This document shows, piece by piece, positions 11,506 through 22,559 of a stretch of DNA of 64,000 bases (position 1 is its first letter; each line of letters starts with the position of its first letter). The stretch is taken from positions 1 to 64,000 of the forward strand of contig JAKSZP010010631.1 in NCBI GenBank assembly GCA_022478985.1, written 5' to 3'. A model generated the notes under the pieces. It was not told the origin of the DNA. It searched no databases and saw only the letters and a list, made by a program, of their open reading frames with translations. Origin of the DNA: Massospora cicadina (lineage: Eukaryota > Entomophthoromycota > Entomophthoromycetes > Entomophthorales > Entomophthoraceae). Position numbers and translations under genes: made by a program.

Positions 11506-12600
11506 TTTACCCACTCACACAATCTCATTCTCATTCTGATTTATATCACTGTTTACTTAATTCAAGGATGATTTTGGCCTGGGTCCCAGCTACCTGTATG
11601 AGTGGATACACTCTTCAGCCCACACTCTAGTGTGGCATGAGCATAATAGACTTTTAAGACCACACCAATCGCATATTGGGCTCCTAGATAGAGAAAGTCC
11701 TAGCTCCTGATTTTCAACAATCACACTGGTCCATGGTGACGAGAGCCAACATTGCACAAGCGCTCAAACTATCCAGCCCCACAATCCGTCCAGCCTGCTT
11801 AATACCTTGCAAACTGTCCAAGGCATTGGGTTCACATGGAACACCTCTTACTTCAAAAGATTCCTCTGCGCCATTTAGCACATAAGATGGACAATGACTA
11901 TCACAGGCACTATTCAGGGAAGGGGAAGGCCTAAGCTTGCTTCACACTAAGGAAACCAGACAAACACCTCCAGAAGGACACACATGACATAAGCCTGACC
12001 ATTGCAAGATTCAACTAACTGAATGTCTTAGATAACCCCTATGACCTCAAGACACAGAAGGCAATATGGAGGCTCACACATCATCCACAAGTTCAGCTTA
12101 GGGTAAGAGCTAACACCTGGAGCTGCCTCAGAAGAACCTACAAGACAGTGGACCGCTCAAACCCTCTTCATGCAACTTGAGCAGTATTTGGAGGGGACAA
12201 CACCCTACAACACCGCCTTAAAGCATGCCCGCCATATAGAACTGTATGGTGGATACTTGCTCATCTGCTTAGAACCCACACCGACCAGGAGCTGTCAATC
12301 TCCAGAAGCCTCCTTGCTTTCCAACTTAAAGCTCTTGATAACACCCATGCTCTGCTCACTTATAGTCGCCATTGCACTGAGGACAATCCACACAATAGCG
12401 TTGGATACCTTCAAAAGAACTGTGCTGACCATCCATGGGATATCTTCATATTTCACTTAAACAAAATTGAACAATACCAATCCTAGATATACGAATATAT
12501 GAAGCTGAAGCAACAAAGAATCAAGAAGAGTCATGGTCCCCAGTCTGGTTTCTACATGTGGACCCCTTTCTTCACACCTGCTCATAATAGGGGAAGCCCT
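11506..12600 (+). pseudogene. LINE A2 ORF2, 3' part (C-terminal domain)
   Basis: Resumes LINE homology after the insertion. TTTACCCACTCACACAATC aligns with the corresponding E sequence near 26870. Next come the thumb and connector region (HIGLLDRESPSS-like, from 11660), the region equivalent to LDYLDMLDIPYS near 12020, and the C-terminal helices at 12330-12590. The longest open piece is 12170-12460. The cysteines of the C-terminal knuckle are not all kept. Confidence 0.75.
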
Positions 12601-12775
12601 TTGGATAAAATTATCTAACCCTCATACACTTGGTGATACCATCTGGCAACTGGGGTGGCTCATCAGCTCTAAGATGCCTAAATCTCGCTCCTACTTCACC
12701 TTCCCCCTATCCTATTCCATATCTTTCATATTGCTAGTGCCTATCCCCTGGTCAGCCCACCCTGATTAAAAAAAT

Positions 12776-13639
12776 GTGGTAAGGTCTTTTAAAGGATGAA
12801 CAATTATTAGTCATATGTAGCACAAGCGTAATTTCCTAGAGTGTTTACTCTCTAAATAAGGCAAATCTTCTGATGGATCAAATATCATCGAAGCAAATAT
12901 TTGTTCACACAAACAGGCAATTTTTCTTGGCGAAGTAGATGTTGTGCCAAGGAAATATCTCAACAATAAATATGTCATTGAGGCAAATCTTTTCTAATTG
13001 ACCAGGAAAAATCTTAAGATTAACTAGGGGAACAACTGACAAAGATTTATTAGATCGAGAATAATTTTATTGAGAGGTAAATAGTATTTTAAAAAGTACC
13101 AAAATACAATTAAGAATAAAAATAAAATAAAACTAAAGGTAGAGATATCTAAGAGGGTGAGATATAGCATATAACAAGTGTAAGGATCTTGTAGATTCTG
13201 AAATTAGGAGGTCAAGGTAGAGTGTAGGTTTAGGGTTAAAGTAAATCAGGCTTCATCTTTAAGAGCTAGATTGAGATAATAAAAAGTTAAGTGGTTTCCA
13301 TTATCTGCCAATATGAAGCTAACAGATTGGAAGGTAAAAAAAGTAATATAAGGCATATTAGTGGATTGAGGTAATTAATGAGGTGGGCGATGATTTAAAT
13401 ATAGTTTACATCTTCAGGCCTAAATCATGATGAAATGTAGCTCAGCTCGGGAATCGTTCCTTATCTTATAGTACAATGGAGCATAAATGGGGCAATTCAT
13501 CCAATAATTGGTTAATTGTAAATTCAGCATTATTAACTGTTTGAGAAAGTTATAATAAGGGTAATAATTTTGGGCCTTAACCCTGATATATATCACTCTT
13601 TAAATTTACAAATAAGTATAGGCTGAAATTACTCAAAAA
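12776..13639. other. AT-rich stretch without a recognisable gene
   Basis: No ORF of note and no similarity to the other elements in the window. A single TTTAGGG near 13225 is not a telomeric array. The TGATATATATCACTC palindrome-like patch near 13586 and the position before the repeat-bearing relic could mark an upstream or LTR region, but I cannot support a call. Confidence 0.4.
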
Positions 13640-14005
13640 AATAAATGTTTTGCAAGCCCGAGGGTGAGGCTTTAGACATACTAGAGCAAAGCACAACAAT
13701 CTCTAACAGAAAAATTGCCATTTTTACACCGGCAACTTAGACTGAGGATGCTTAGAATTATTATGAAGCTATGACTGATGAAGAATTAACAATTTGATGT
13801 CAAAAATATCGAGAACAATTCCCAATAGAGTATAGCCCAATTCTAATTCTGGCGACTTATTTTAAGGAGGCTCTAATCATAAAATTACCAATAATTTAAG
13901 ACAAATCGCTAATTTAACTTAGAGTGTACCAGGGATATTTCTTGGTAGAGTTTTAGCCAATCTTAACACCAGAGACTGAGGCTAAGGATGTTGAGAATTA
14001 CTATA
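13640..14005 (+). pseudogene. Unknown protein relic with 40-residue tandem repeats
   Basis: One reading frame shows a protein-like pattern with a few stops: KPEGEALDILEQ, then repeat units whose starts at 13731, 13851 and 13971 are exactly 120 bp (40 codons) apart. The better units carry FTPAT-TEDA-NYYEAM and ILTPETEAKDVENYY. The third unit stops abruptly at 14005, where the Gypsy-1 5' LTR begins; similar sequence (ACACTGGTGAGTGAGGCCAA) resumes at about 21689, beyond the 3' LTR. I do not recognise the family. It could be a domesticated or structural protein, or the gag of an older element. Confidence 0.55.
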
Positions 14006-14632
14006 TGTCAGGAAAACAACTAGATGTTTTCCTCCTATTAGGGAATACCAGGATATCTTTTGTGTTGGTATTGTCACTCAGACGATTGCATAAAAATCTT
14101 CCAGGCTTGGTTGCCTAGGGGAGCCATTTAGGTACACTTGATATAATTCGATTACTGGCAACTAGAAGCTAAAGATAGTTACAAAGTATTTATATCATTA
14201 AGTTCTAAATGGTTGCTGGCAGATATATTGTCAAAGATCATTAATAAAAAATGTGGTGATAGGCTTCCTTTTGCTGAGAATGTGACAAGAAAATTGAGTG
14301 AGTCTATCTGCTTAGTAAAAGTTGCAGATGTTTTTACAGCAAGAAAGTGAGATTACAGTAGCAATGAAGGCTGGAATGGGGATGTATTTTTATTATTATA
14401 CTAAAGTGGATTTTGTGCATGAAGTACATAATAATGTAAAACCAGTAGTATCATCATTAAAAAAGTGTCATAATAAAGATTGTATTCTTCAAAAGTGACC
14501 TGCTTCTAATTTGTTATATATTAATCTTTGCTTAGGAAACAGCAATCTTCAAATTGTCCCCCCATAGTATAAGTGGGTTTAACCTCTGTATAACCATCTT
14601 CTAGATATTATCAAATAAACCAGAGAATTACA
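14006..14632 (+). repeat. Gypsy-1 5' LTR
   Basis: Starts TGTCAGGAAAACAAC and ends near AGAATTACA. It aligns along its length with 20998-21654 (shared GCCATTTAGGTACAC, GCGGTGATAGG-type and GACTGCTTCTA-type blocks). The following bases, GTGGTGCTAAATACAG, are a plausible primer-binding site. Confidence 0.82.
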
Positions 14633-14633
14633 G

Positions 14634-14651
14634 TGGTGCTAAATACAGGGT
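14634..14651 (+). promoter_or_regulatory. Candidate primer-binding site of Gypsy-1
   Basis: TGGTGCTAAATACAGGG begins one base after the proposed LTR end. TGGTGCT would pair with a tRNA ending in AGCACCA. The Gypsy-2 counterpart (GTTTTGCTCACTACAG) aligns here, supporting the position. Which tRNA is used cannot be told. Confidence 0.4.
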
Positions 14652-14999
14652 TCCTACTGATTCAACTCTACATCTTAAATACCTGTAATCATGGCAGATT
14701 CTAACATCTTTTATAAAACCTCATGGGTTTTCATGACATTTATAGTGGTGACTCTATTGAATCTTCTAAAAAAAGGAACTCACCCTATTCAAAAGGGTCT
14801 GAGCTAGCTCACATTGGTGCTTCCTAATTAAATTGCATCTATCCGCTTAGCTGGCTCTAGAGTTGGCCCAACATGGACTTTTTACAGAGTAAATGCTAAC
14901 CAGCTTTGTAGTATAATGGATTGGCTCCTTTAGGGTACTTTTGATATGATGAGACCCTGTAGAAAATTCTATGATTATGTTCTTTAAGCAGTGCAATCA

Positions 15000-17101
15000 G
15001 GCCCAATGCTAAGAAATGTATATTCATACGTAGACGTGACTACCTCCGGCCTGATGCACCTTCTTGCCAATAATTATCCTGTACAATATCTTGTTGCTTA
15101 TGTACAGCCATCTGTTCAGCAGCTTCTGTGAGTTCTGCTGGCACAATATTGAAAAATGGGGATTTAATGCAACTCGCTCTAGCACAAAAAATGCTAATCA
15201 GTTGTTACTTAACGCCTCAAAAAGATGTTCATGGAGACGAGGGGGCCTTTGATCAGGTACACACTCAGGTTGCCTGCGCTCACAGTAAGATGATTGACAC
15301 ATACAACAGTTGAATCAGGAGTTATCCCAAGATATAGGAGAGCTGCTTACCCTGAAAGTTCTCACAACTGATTAGATCAGGTATTTAACTCCTTTGGATG
15401 GAACATCATATGATTTATGCAAGAAATGACCAAGGGTATCTGTTATTAAAACTCTAAATATGCAGCAGGGACCTCATTACTTTGTTGTAGCTATGTGCAA
15501 ACTGACCCCAAGCATTTCTGTCACTTACAATTTTACCCAGTTGATAATTAAGTGGATCAACCACTAAATTGCTGAAAAATTCTGAAAATTTTTGTATGCC
15601 AAGTTTGGACTGTTAACTAACAGAATAGCCCAGATTGAGGGCTTGACACTGCTAGTTAAGGACAGGTGGTGACTCTTCCACTCATAGAGTATACAGAATA
15701 CGCTGATATCAGGTTAGTATGAAAAATATTTGATGATCAAATGTGAATGCTCCTTCTAAAGTGAGCTGTATTGATAAGTCAAATAGATGATGCCTAACAT
15801 CAATTTCTTGACAATGATCAGAAGAGTTCCATATTGCAAGGAACACTCAATGATGTGATTAAATGTCTTTTAAACTCTTAAGCTTAAATTGGCTGTGTAG
15901 AAGGAGAAACGCTGCTAATTACTAAAATTTGATAACGAGCTTAGTCAGGATGACATGCAAGGGCGCTGTCAGTATGTACTGCTAAATTGGAGCGCATGGT
16001 GTAAGCGTTGTTTGTGGAAAATAGGGAGTGAAGGGAGCTGAGCCATGCTTAATTTTATTTTAAGAAGAATTTTATGGTTCATCTAGTGAGCTACCCCCAA
16101 TCGTCATCATCATCCTGGCCAATGAGGGCACCACTTCACAAAATTCCAGAAGCCACAAGTTCTGAGCCGCGGCCTGCCTATGGCCACCATATGGGAGGTA
16201 CGTTCACTAGGCTGGATATGGCACAAAACACTCTGAGAAACCGCAGCCTGTATCATGAAGAATATGTGTGAGTCAAAAAAATTGCATATATAATTAGGAA
16301 GGTAATATGCACTGTTTTCAAATGTTTTGAGTTTATCACATGTGTTTCAAATTGCCATAAGCCGAAGTTGCTTATGTCCAGCCTGGATGCTGAAAGTACC
16401 AACAGGTCACCTGTTACCAGTTAAATAGCTCCGTGAACTACAAGTATGACATGGATATGGTGCTCACTTGTTTGGTGGAATAGAAAAGATGGCGCATTGG
16501 AAAGCAGATTTCCTGACTAGCATGTTTCAAAGAAATGATATCATTTTGACATCTTCTGAATGCTTCACCATTGAAGGTCATTGCTAGTTGGGGCAGGAAT
16601 AAAGTAAGAGGAGGACGTTAGTATTGATATGGCTGCGCCACGAACCCCAATTGGGTGCTCTACAATGCAAAGGCTCTAGTGCTAAAAGAGAATATCCCCC
16701 TACTGCGTATCATCATCTATCTGCGACGATTGTCTACCTCTTCTTACACCGTATTAGTGAAAAAATGACTGTGGCTGCCACTGGAGGTCCATCCATGACT
16801 GTCCAGCATCTAGTAAATCATACAGCACCATTAAACTCTAGAGTAAGATACGATCTGTTGCACCAAATGCAACATAAATTATGATGCTTTATCCTGAGCC
16901 AGCTTTAATGCTCCGCCTCAATCTTTCCCAGCTTACAATTCTTGGACTGGGGTTAATGACAGCAAAAAAAAGAGATGTTTCTGGAATAACTTGCTTTAAA
17001 TGCGGTCAGCAAGGGCATTATATGGTGAATTTCCCTGCAAAGAGAAACTTCCATAAAGTTCTGATAAAGTTGGATGAGGAGGGAAAAGAACAAGCAGAAT
17101 A
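15000..17101 (+). pseudogene. Gypsy-1 gag remnant with nucleocapsid zinc knuckle
   Basis: The region between the LTR and protease contains a gag-like reading pattern broken by many stops (for example around 15390-15560). The clearest part is the C-terminal nucleocapsid knuckle GITCFKCGQQGHYMVNFP at about 16983-17040: CX2CX4H is kept but the last Cys has become Phe (CFKC...H...F), so zinc binding would fail. A short ORF at 16881-17102 preserves it. Confidence 0.75.
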
Positions 17102-17519
17102 GATATGTGACGCTCCAATTATGCGGAGTTTATTTTTGTTGTCCTATATGATCATATTGAGTAAGCTATGATGATGAGCATGCCTACAATAACATCTTCT
17201 TTACAAAAAAACCACTTATAATGTGAATGTGGTAACCCACTCTCAAACCAAGAGAGCATTATGAGAATTGATCCGCCAAGAGATTCAGAAACATGCGTCT
17301 AACAGCTTCTGGAGCATAACTTAACAACAAAATCCACTCTTCCTCTAATGTGGCTTCATTTGAGGGAGCAAATGTCACCATCCCATTAGAGTAAATCATA
17401 AAGGAGTACCCACAAGTAGAGTCTAGTGTTATTAATTTTATATAATTTTTTTCTCAAACATTAATGATTTAAATAGTCGTGGTCTTTATGGTCAGAGTAG
17501 TTATTATTGTGACCTTTTT

Positions 17520-20500
17520 GTGGAAAAAATGACAATACATGCTATCATTGACATCGATGCCCCAATCAGCATAGTATCAACAAGGTTGTTAGCTAAGCTG
17601 CCACTGAAACTGACGTGAAGCACTGGATGGTATACAGAACTGCAAGGGCAGAAAGCTCATATCAGAGGTAACATAAAGTGCATTCCCTAGACAGTTTAAA
17701 TTGATTGGTATCTCTACGTCAGAAATTGTATTGCCAAACAACAATTTTGACATGTTAATTGTCACTTCTTTCATGCGTCGTTTTAGGGCTGTTGTTAACA
17801 TGGGGGATGAAACCTTTGAGATTCTTATTAATGGATCCCAGTCTACTTTGCTTTGAAAGGGATATTGCAGAAACCTGCCTGGGAGAGTCATTCCAATCTT
17901 GCATATTGTGTTGGGTTAGTACCTGTATTCTAAAAACAGTTGAAACGGTGGAATAGGGTTCTTCCCAATCAAAATATAGGAGTACCAGGGAATACTTTAT
18001 AATTGGCTAGCGCTTAAATGAAACCATGCAGACACTAAGCCATTGTGGGAACGGACTTTGAAGTGGAGATCATTGAAGAATCAGTCGTGGCAGTCCTTGG
18101 CCCCTAACAACAATCACATCTTGAGCCACTCGTGGCTCCAGAATAATAGTACCTGGCCCCAAAAAACCAAAATGCTTTTGGCCAACCTGCAGAAGGAGAA
18201 TATTATGGTACAAGGCATCAGGTGGAGGCTTGTCTACACCTTACTCCTGTTGATGAGGTCCTTCAGATTCATGAATTTAGTTCATTGGATGAGCTTGGAC
18301 TCCCCTCCTGAAATAGCTGCTATAACTGCAGTGGTTCCACATGAAGCTTTGATGGGCTATCCGAGGAGCAAAATGATAAGCAAAGGCATTTTTCCAAAAA
18401 GTATCAAAAAAATTTTGCATCACGCAATCATGATCTGGGATGCACTTAGGGCGTGGTTTATTGATTAGACACTGGGGACCATCCCCCTAATAAGTTTTGC
18501 CCAAAATGTCACTTAAGGGCTGAAGAGGAGGTAGTATCTGGCGAAATAGGATGTTGCTAGACTGGCATATGCTTGAGTTATCAAAAAGTCCTTGGGTCGC
18601 ACCAGTGCTGATTGTTAAAAAGAAGGATGGCATTAACTGGGTAGCGTTCAACAATCAAAAACTTATTAGCATCACTGAAATTGAACTGTACCCGCTACCC
18701 AGAATTGATGAGACCTTAGATCACTTATATGAGAACTCAATATTTCTCAGCTATTGACATTCATTTGGGGTACTGGAAAATTCTGTTCCCGCGGCAGAAT
18801 GGATAGAATGTCCATGATCACCACAAAAGGGTTATTCCAGCTGACTCAAATGCCACAAGGGCTCTAAAGCCCTAACCACATTCCAAAGAGCAATGGAAAC
18901 AATTAAGATGGATCTCATACTACTGTTCATTCTTTTTACCTCAATGACATTACCGTTTTCTCAGGAACATTTACAGTTCATCTTACCATTTTGAAGCAGT
19001 ATTCCACCGAATTGTGGAGGCTAACATCAAAACAAAGCCCCACAATTCTCATTATCAAGGAGTAATTTGAATATATTGGGCTCATAAAGGATGCCAGTGG
19101 CCTGTAACTGCAACCAGTTAAGGTAGAAGCCATTCAGAAGAGGACTAAACCTCAGGGAAAGTGAGATATACTTGTTTTTTACATGGTTGGGTACTATCTT
19201 TGGTTCTCTTTCAACTTTAGCTGCATCCAGGCCCCACTCTTTGAGATTTTTAAAAAAGCTCCACTTTTAAGTGGACAAAGCAATGCCATAGTTATTTCAA
19301 CGTTCTTCAAATGGCACTTTTTAGCGCTCAAGTCTATGATATCTGAACTTTGAGAGAAAGTTTATTGTGCATATGGACGCTTCTCTTTTTAACTGTTAGA
19401 ACTATCATGTTGCAGCAGGATGACGATGGGGTGGAGCATCCTGTCACTTACTTCAGCAAAAGTTTAAACTGCAATGAGTTTTTTCTCTTTGACAGAATGG
19501 GAAGGCCTAGAGGTGTTCTACGCCTAGATATATTTTCATATATCTCTGGTGAGTAAGATTCAAGATTTTAACTGATCACACTTGCTACGCTGGTTACATT
19601 TTTTTTGCGAGCCCAAGGGCCACCTCACACGATGGGTACTCAAGCCATAAGCGTATGAATTCGAGTTAATCCACCATCCAGGCACAGAACATCAGAACAC
19701 TGAATTTCTATCACGCTTGCCAACCGTCAATATTAAAGTAAATCATGATGACATATTGTAAAAAAATGATTGTTGATAAATATGCTAATGAGTCTTCTAA
19801 AATCATTTGGGCGCGGAATGTAATAAGATCAGATACCATCCTGAAGTGTGTTGAATTGTTTAGAAAGGTTAGTGGGGTCATGGTGAGTTTCCCAAAGCAC
19901 TCTGATCGACCAGGTATTATTTTGAAAGCCCAAAAAGTGGTGGGGCATGAAGTACTTTGGAAAACGGTAATTTTTGAAGCCACAACACTACTGGGAAATT
20001 ATTTACTTAAATGTGCTGAAAACTATTAGATGTTTACATCAATTCCTATGTGATCAAAAATTTTACATAAGAGAACCACCTATCGCCTGGTTATCCAATT
20101 TTTTACAAATGGTTTCCATTAATAATGTAGGTCACTTGCCAATGTGCGTAAATCACTCCAAGTACATCCTGGTAGTGATAGATTACCTAGCCCAGTGGGT
20201 TAAGTGCAATACTTCTGCAATATGGGGCTGAAACCCCTTCTAAGCTATAATGTAGTGTGTCATTCAGCGGCAAGCTACCCACTTTGCATAATCAAGCACA
20301 ATGGAACTAAATTTAGCTCACATGTTCTACCAAAGCTGAATGAAGTGATGTTAGTCCTCAGAGTGCTAAATATCCCTATCATCCAAAACTAAATCGATTA
20401 GGTGTGCGGGTTAACAGTGCCTTAGTAAATATAATCTATAAGCATGTGTGGGATTGACACTCTGATTAAATATGCCCTTCTCTCCATTGCTGTTTTCGCA

Positions 20501-20990
20501 TATAACATCATCTATCACTCACCTATGGGAAAGAGTCCATACTATTCAATCTATGGTAGACACCCAGCTCTGACTCCGCTCCTTTACTCTTGTGTAGATT
20601 TAAAGGTGGAACGGACCCCTCAACGCTATCTGATATATATGATGTATACGTTCATTAATCTTCAGGCTGAATCATACTTTACCAGCTAGACCAAAGATCA
20701 TAGAATATGATTTTAATCAACAATGACGCAAAGGACTTTTGGAGTTCACAACAGGAGTTAATGTTTCATCCAAGATTATCATGGGTTTGGGAGGCGGAAT
20801 AAGTTGGACAGGATATACATTGGTCCTTTTTGAGATAATTAATTTGACAAGCGCTGATGCTTAGACAATTAAGGATCCCTCAAGCGGTTGGCTTATTGAC
20901 TGGCGCATTTTAATTTCTCAGGCACAACAAAAAGTTAGTGAATCACTAGGCTGGGTCATATACCATCTGAGGAATACATCTGTTTAAGTG
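17520..20990 (+). pseudogene. Gypsy-1 pol remnant (protease, RT, RNase H, integrase)
   Basis: Protease: IIDIDAPISIVSTRLL near 17540, with the D-T/S-G-A motif degraded to DIDAP. RT: SPWVAPVLIVKKKDG at about 18584 and YPLPRIDETLDHLY, with the YXDD box read as YLND near 18940. RNase H: VHMDASLFN near 19370. Integrase: HHCC region at about 19940-20050, then NVGHLPMCVNHSKYILVVID at 20120-20185 and the NGTKF motif near 20300, where the second catalytic Asp is lost. The domain order is diagnostic for Ty3/Gypsy. Stops and frameshifts occur throughout, so no active polyprotein can be made. Confidence 0.88.
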
Positions 20991-20997
20991 AGGAAAA

Positions 20998-21654
20998 AGT
21001 TAGGAAAATAACCAAATGGTTTTCTCCCGCTAAGCTGAATACCAGAATTCCATTAGTATTATTATTTGAAACTAGACAATCGCATAGAAATCTGTCAGAC
21101 TATTGCCTTGACAAGCCATTTAGGTACACATGGTTAGTTTGATTAATGGCAACTATAAGCCAAGGATATTTTAAAGTAGTTATATTATAAGGTTCTTGAT
21201 GGTTTTTAGCAAATCAGAAGCTATAGATCACTAATGAGAGATGCGGTGATAGGGTTTCAATTTCACCAAAATTGCAATGAGAAAATTGTGTGTGATTCTA
21301 CCTTCTTGGTAAAAAGTTGCGGATATAACTGCAGAAAGAATGAGAGATAACTTTAGCGATGGAGGTTGGAAAGGGGATCTTATTTTGTTGGTCTTCTACA
21401 TTGGGCTTTGTATCATCAAGTTAATATTAGTGTTGACCCCGTTGGTTTCAGCAGAATGAAGCTGTTAAATTAAAAGATCATGGTCCTTAGAAGAGACTGC
21501 TTCTATTGATATATATTACCATCTTTATATGTATAACGGTGATTTTCATATATCTTCCATTGTACAGTTGGTTTACCCTATATACAAACATTCTCAGGAT
21601 CTTATCAAAACTTCTGGATAATCAACTATACTTCAATAAACTAGATGTAAGCCA
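20998..21654 (+). repeat. Gypsy-1 3' LTR
   Basis: Aligns with 14006-14632. It begins at AGTTAGGAAAATAACC (5' copy TGTCAGGAAAACAAC), so the terminal TG is lost here. It is preceded by purine-rich GTGAGGAAAA, the likely polypurine tract. Divergence between the LTRs is high, which indicates an old insertion. Confidence 0.78.
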
Positions 21655-22100
21655 ATAATTTTAGAGTTTGACGTCATGTTTTACTGGAACACTGGTGAGT
21701 GAGGCCAAGGAAAATCTTAAATTTATACTACTTTTGAGATCAGCCTGATATTTGGACCAAGGATGGTCAGTTGACTGGCCATGGTGCCAGAGGATCTAAA
21801 AGCGATCCAAAAATTGGGCACAAAAGTGACAATTCACTGACTTATAGCCTCACCAACTAATGTTGAAAAAAATAAATTAATGTTTAGAATATTTTGATGT
21901 GGAGAAGAATGATTAATCAGGGAGATTTCAAGTCAGAGGGCTTATCATTGGAACTGCCAGTGAGTGCGATGATCTTTGAGAGACAGAATTAGATGCTAAT
22001 GGTGTTTGAGAAGTTGGGTAACCCTTATGAAATGTTTGATTAACAAAGACATATATTCAGATCTAATCTTCTTAGCTTTTACTTAATCGTCTATACCTAC
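21655..22100 (+). pseudogene. Continuation of the repeat-bearing relic beyond Gypsy-1
   Basis: ACACTGGTGAGTGAGGCCAA (from 21689) matches the start of repeat unit 3 upstream of Gypsy-1, so the host sequence resumes here. Further on, a patchy frame (PEDLKAIQKLGTKV near 21790) looks protein-like but is unrecognised. There are several stops. Confidence 0.4.
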
Positions 22101-22184
22101 CTTCACTAGTTTAAAGTGATGTAGTTTAGCTTGACTGTTGGAGGTATGGAAGAACCCAGCGCTTAATTGTTGTGATACAACACA

Positions 22185-22497
22185 TCAAGTGGTCAGCGCA
22201 ACCAACTCCCAACCTGAGATTGCAGAATAACCGTGGGAACTGGCCCAGCCAAGAGGATCCAAATATACACAAATGAGGATTATCTTGAGGTTGAGTAGCA
22301 AGGGATCAGGCCGCACAGGATGGTGGAGAAGCACCAGTGCCCACAAAGAGGGGTTAATCTGCACAGGTGAAATTGGTATCCAGCTAAGCTGGGGAGTTTC
22401 CTGCGGTCTTGTAGTGAAATGGTCACCGATTAAGGTAAAAGAGCAAGGGCCAGAAGTCTTCATACTGTTTGGCCTGGCACAATAAAGGAATTTTAAT
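22185..22497 (+). mobile_element. SINE2: degraded tRNA-headed SINE with LINE-type tail
   Basis: A tRNA-like head at 22191-22240 (GTGGTCAGCGCAACCAAC, then a CTCCCAA loop, CCTGA, and a weak B-box region GATTGCAGAATAACC) resembles SINE1 block by block. The 3' end at 22461-22490 (CATACTGTTTGGCCTGGCAC, then AATAAAGG) matches the SINE1 tail, including CTGTTTGGC where most of the LINEs have CTGGTCGGC. Total length is about 310 bp, as in SINE1. The body is not obviously alignable, so it may be a second SINE family. Confidence 0.5.
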
Positions 22498-22559
22498 TAA
22501 TGCAAATGCAAAATTTGCACAACAGCTAATTTTATCATATAGACGCTCCTAGAGGGTCA

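Larger units (their letters stand above)
6055..12775 (+). mobile_element. LINE copy A2, old and interrupted
   Basis: More decayed LINE of the same superfamily, closest to copy E. ORF1 remnants lie at 6055-6700, endonuclease at 7100-7640, RT at 8380-9260, thumb at 9300-9430, then a 2.07-kb insertion (9436-11500). The ORF2 C-terminal half resumes at 11506 and runs to about 12600. The 3' end at 12736-12774 reads GTGCCTATCCCCTGGTCAGC then GATTAAAAAAA, the family tail. Alignment with copy E shows the insertion site directly: E is continuous where A2 is broken. Confidence 0.85.
14006..21654 (+). mobile_element. Gypsy-1 (Ty3/Gypsy LTR retrotransposon), complete structure, dead
   Basis: About 7.65 kb with two diverged LTRs, a gag with a zinc knuckle, and pol in the order protease, RT, RNase H, integrase, which defines Ty3/Gypsy. 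All domains carry stops. The 3' LTR limit is uncertain: LTR-to-LTR alignment suggests 21654, while a hexamer ACTATA occurs both just before the 5' LTR (14000-14005) and at 21625-21630, which would fit a target duplication if the LTR ended at 21624. The element splits the repeat-bearing relic. Confidence 0.88.

Noticed and set aside
10111..11534. Short ORFs of 64-95 codons on the minus strand
   Set aside because: Inside the non-coding LTR-like insertion; no motif and atypical composition.
13219..13236. Telomere-like TTTAGGG
   Set aside because: A single unit, no array.
21625..21630. ACTATA as proof of the Gypsy-1 target duplication
   Set aside because: The hexamer matches the 5' flank, but LTR-to-LTR similarity (ATAAAC-AGA block) continues past it, so the boundary remains open.
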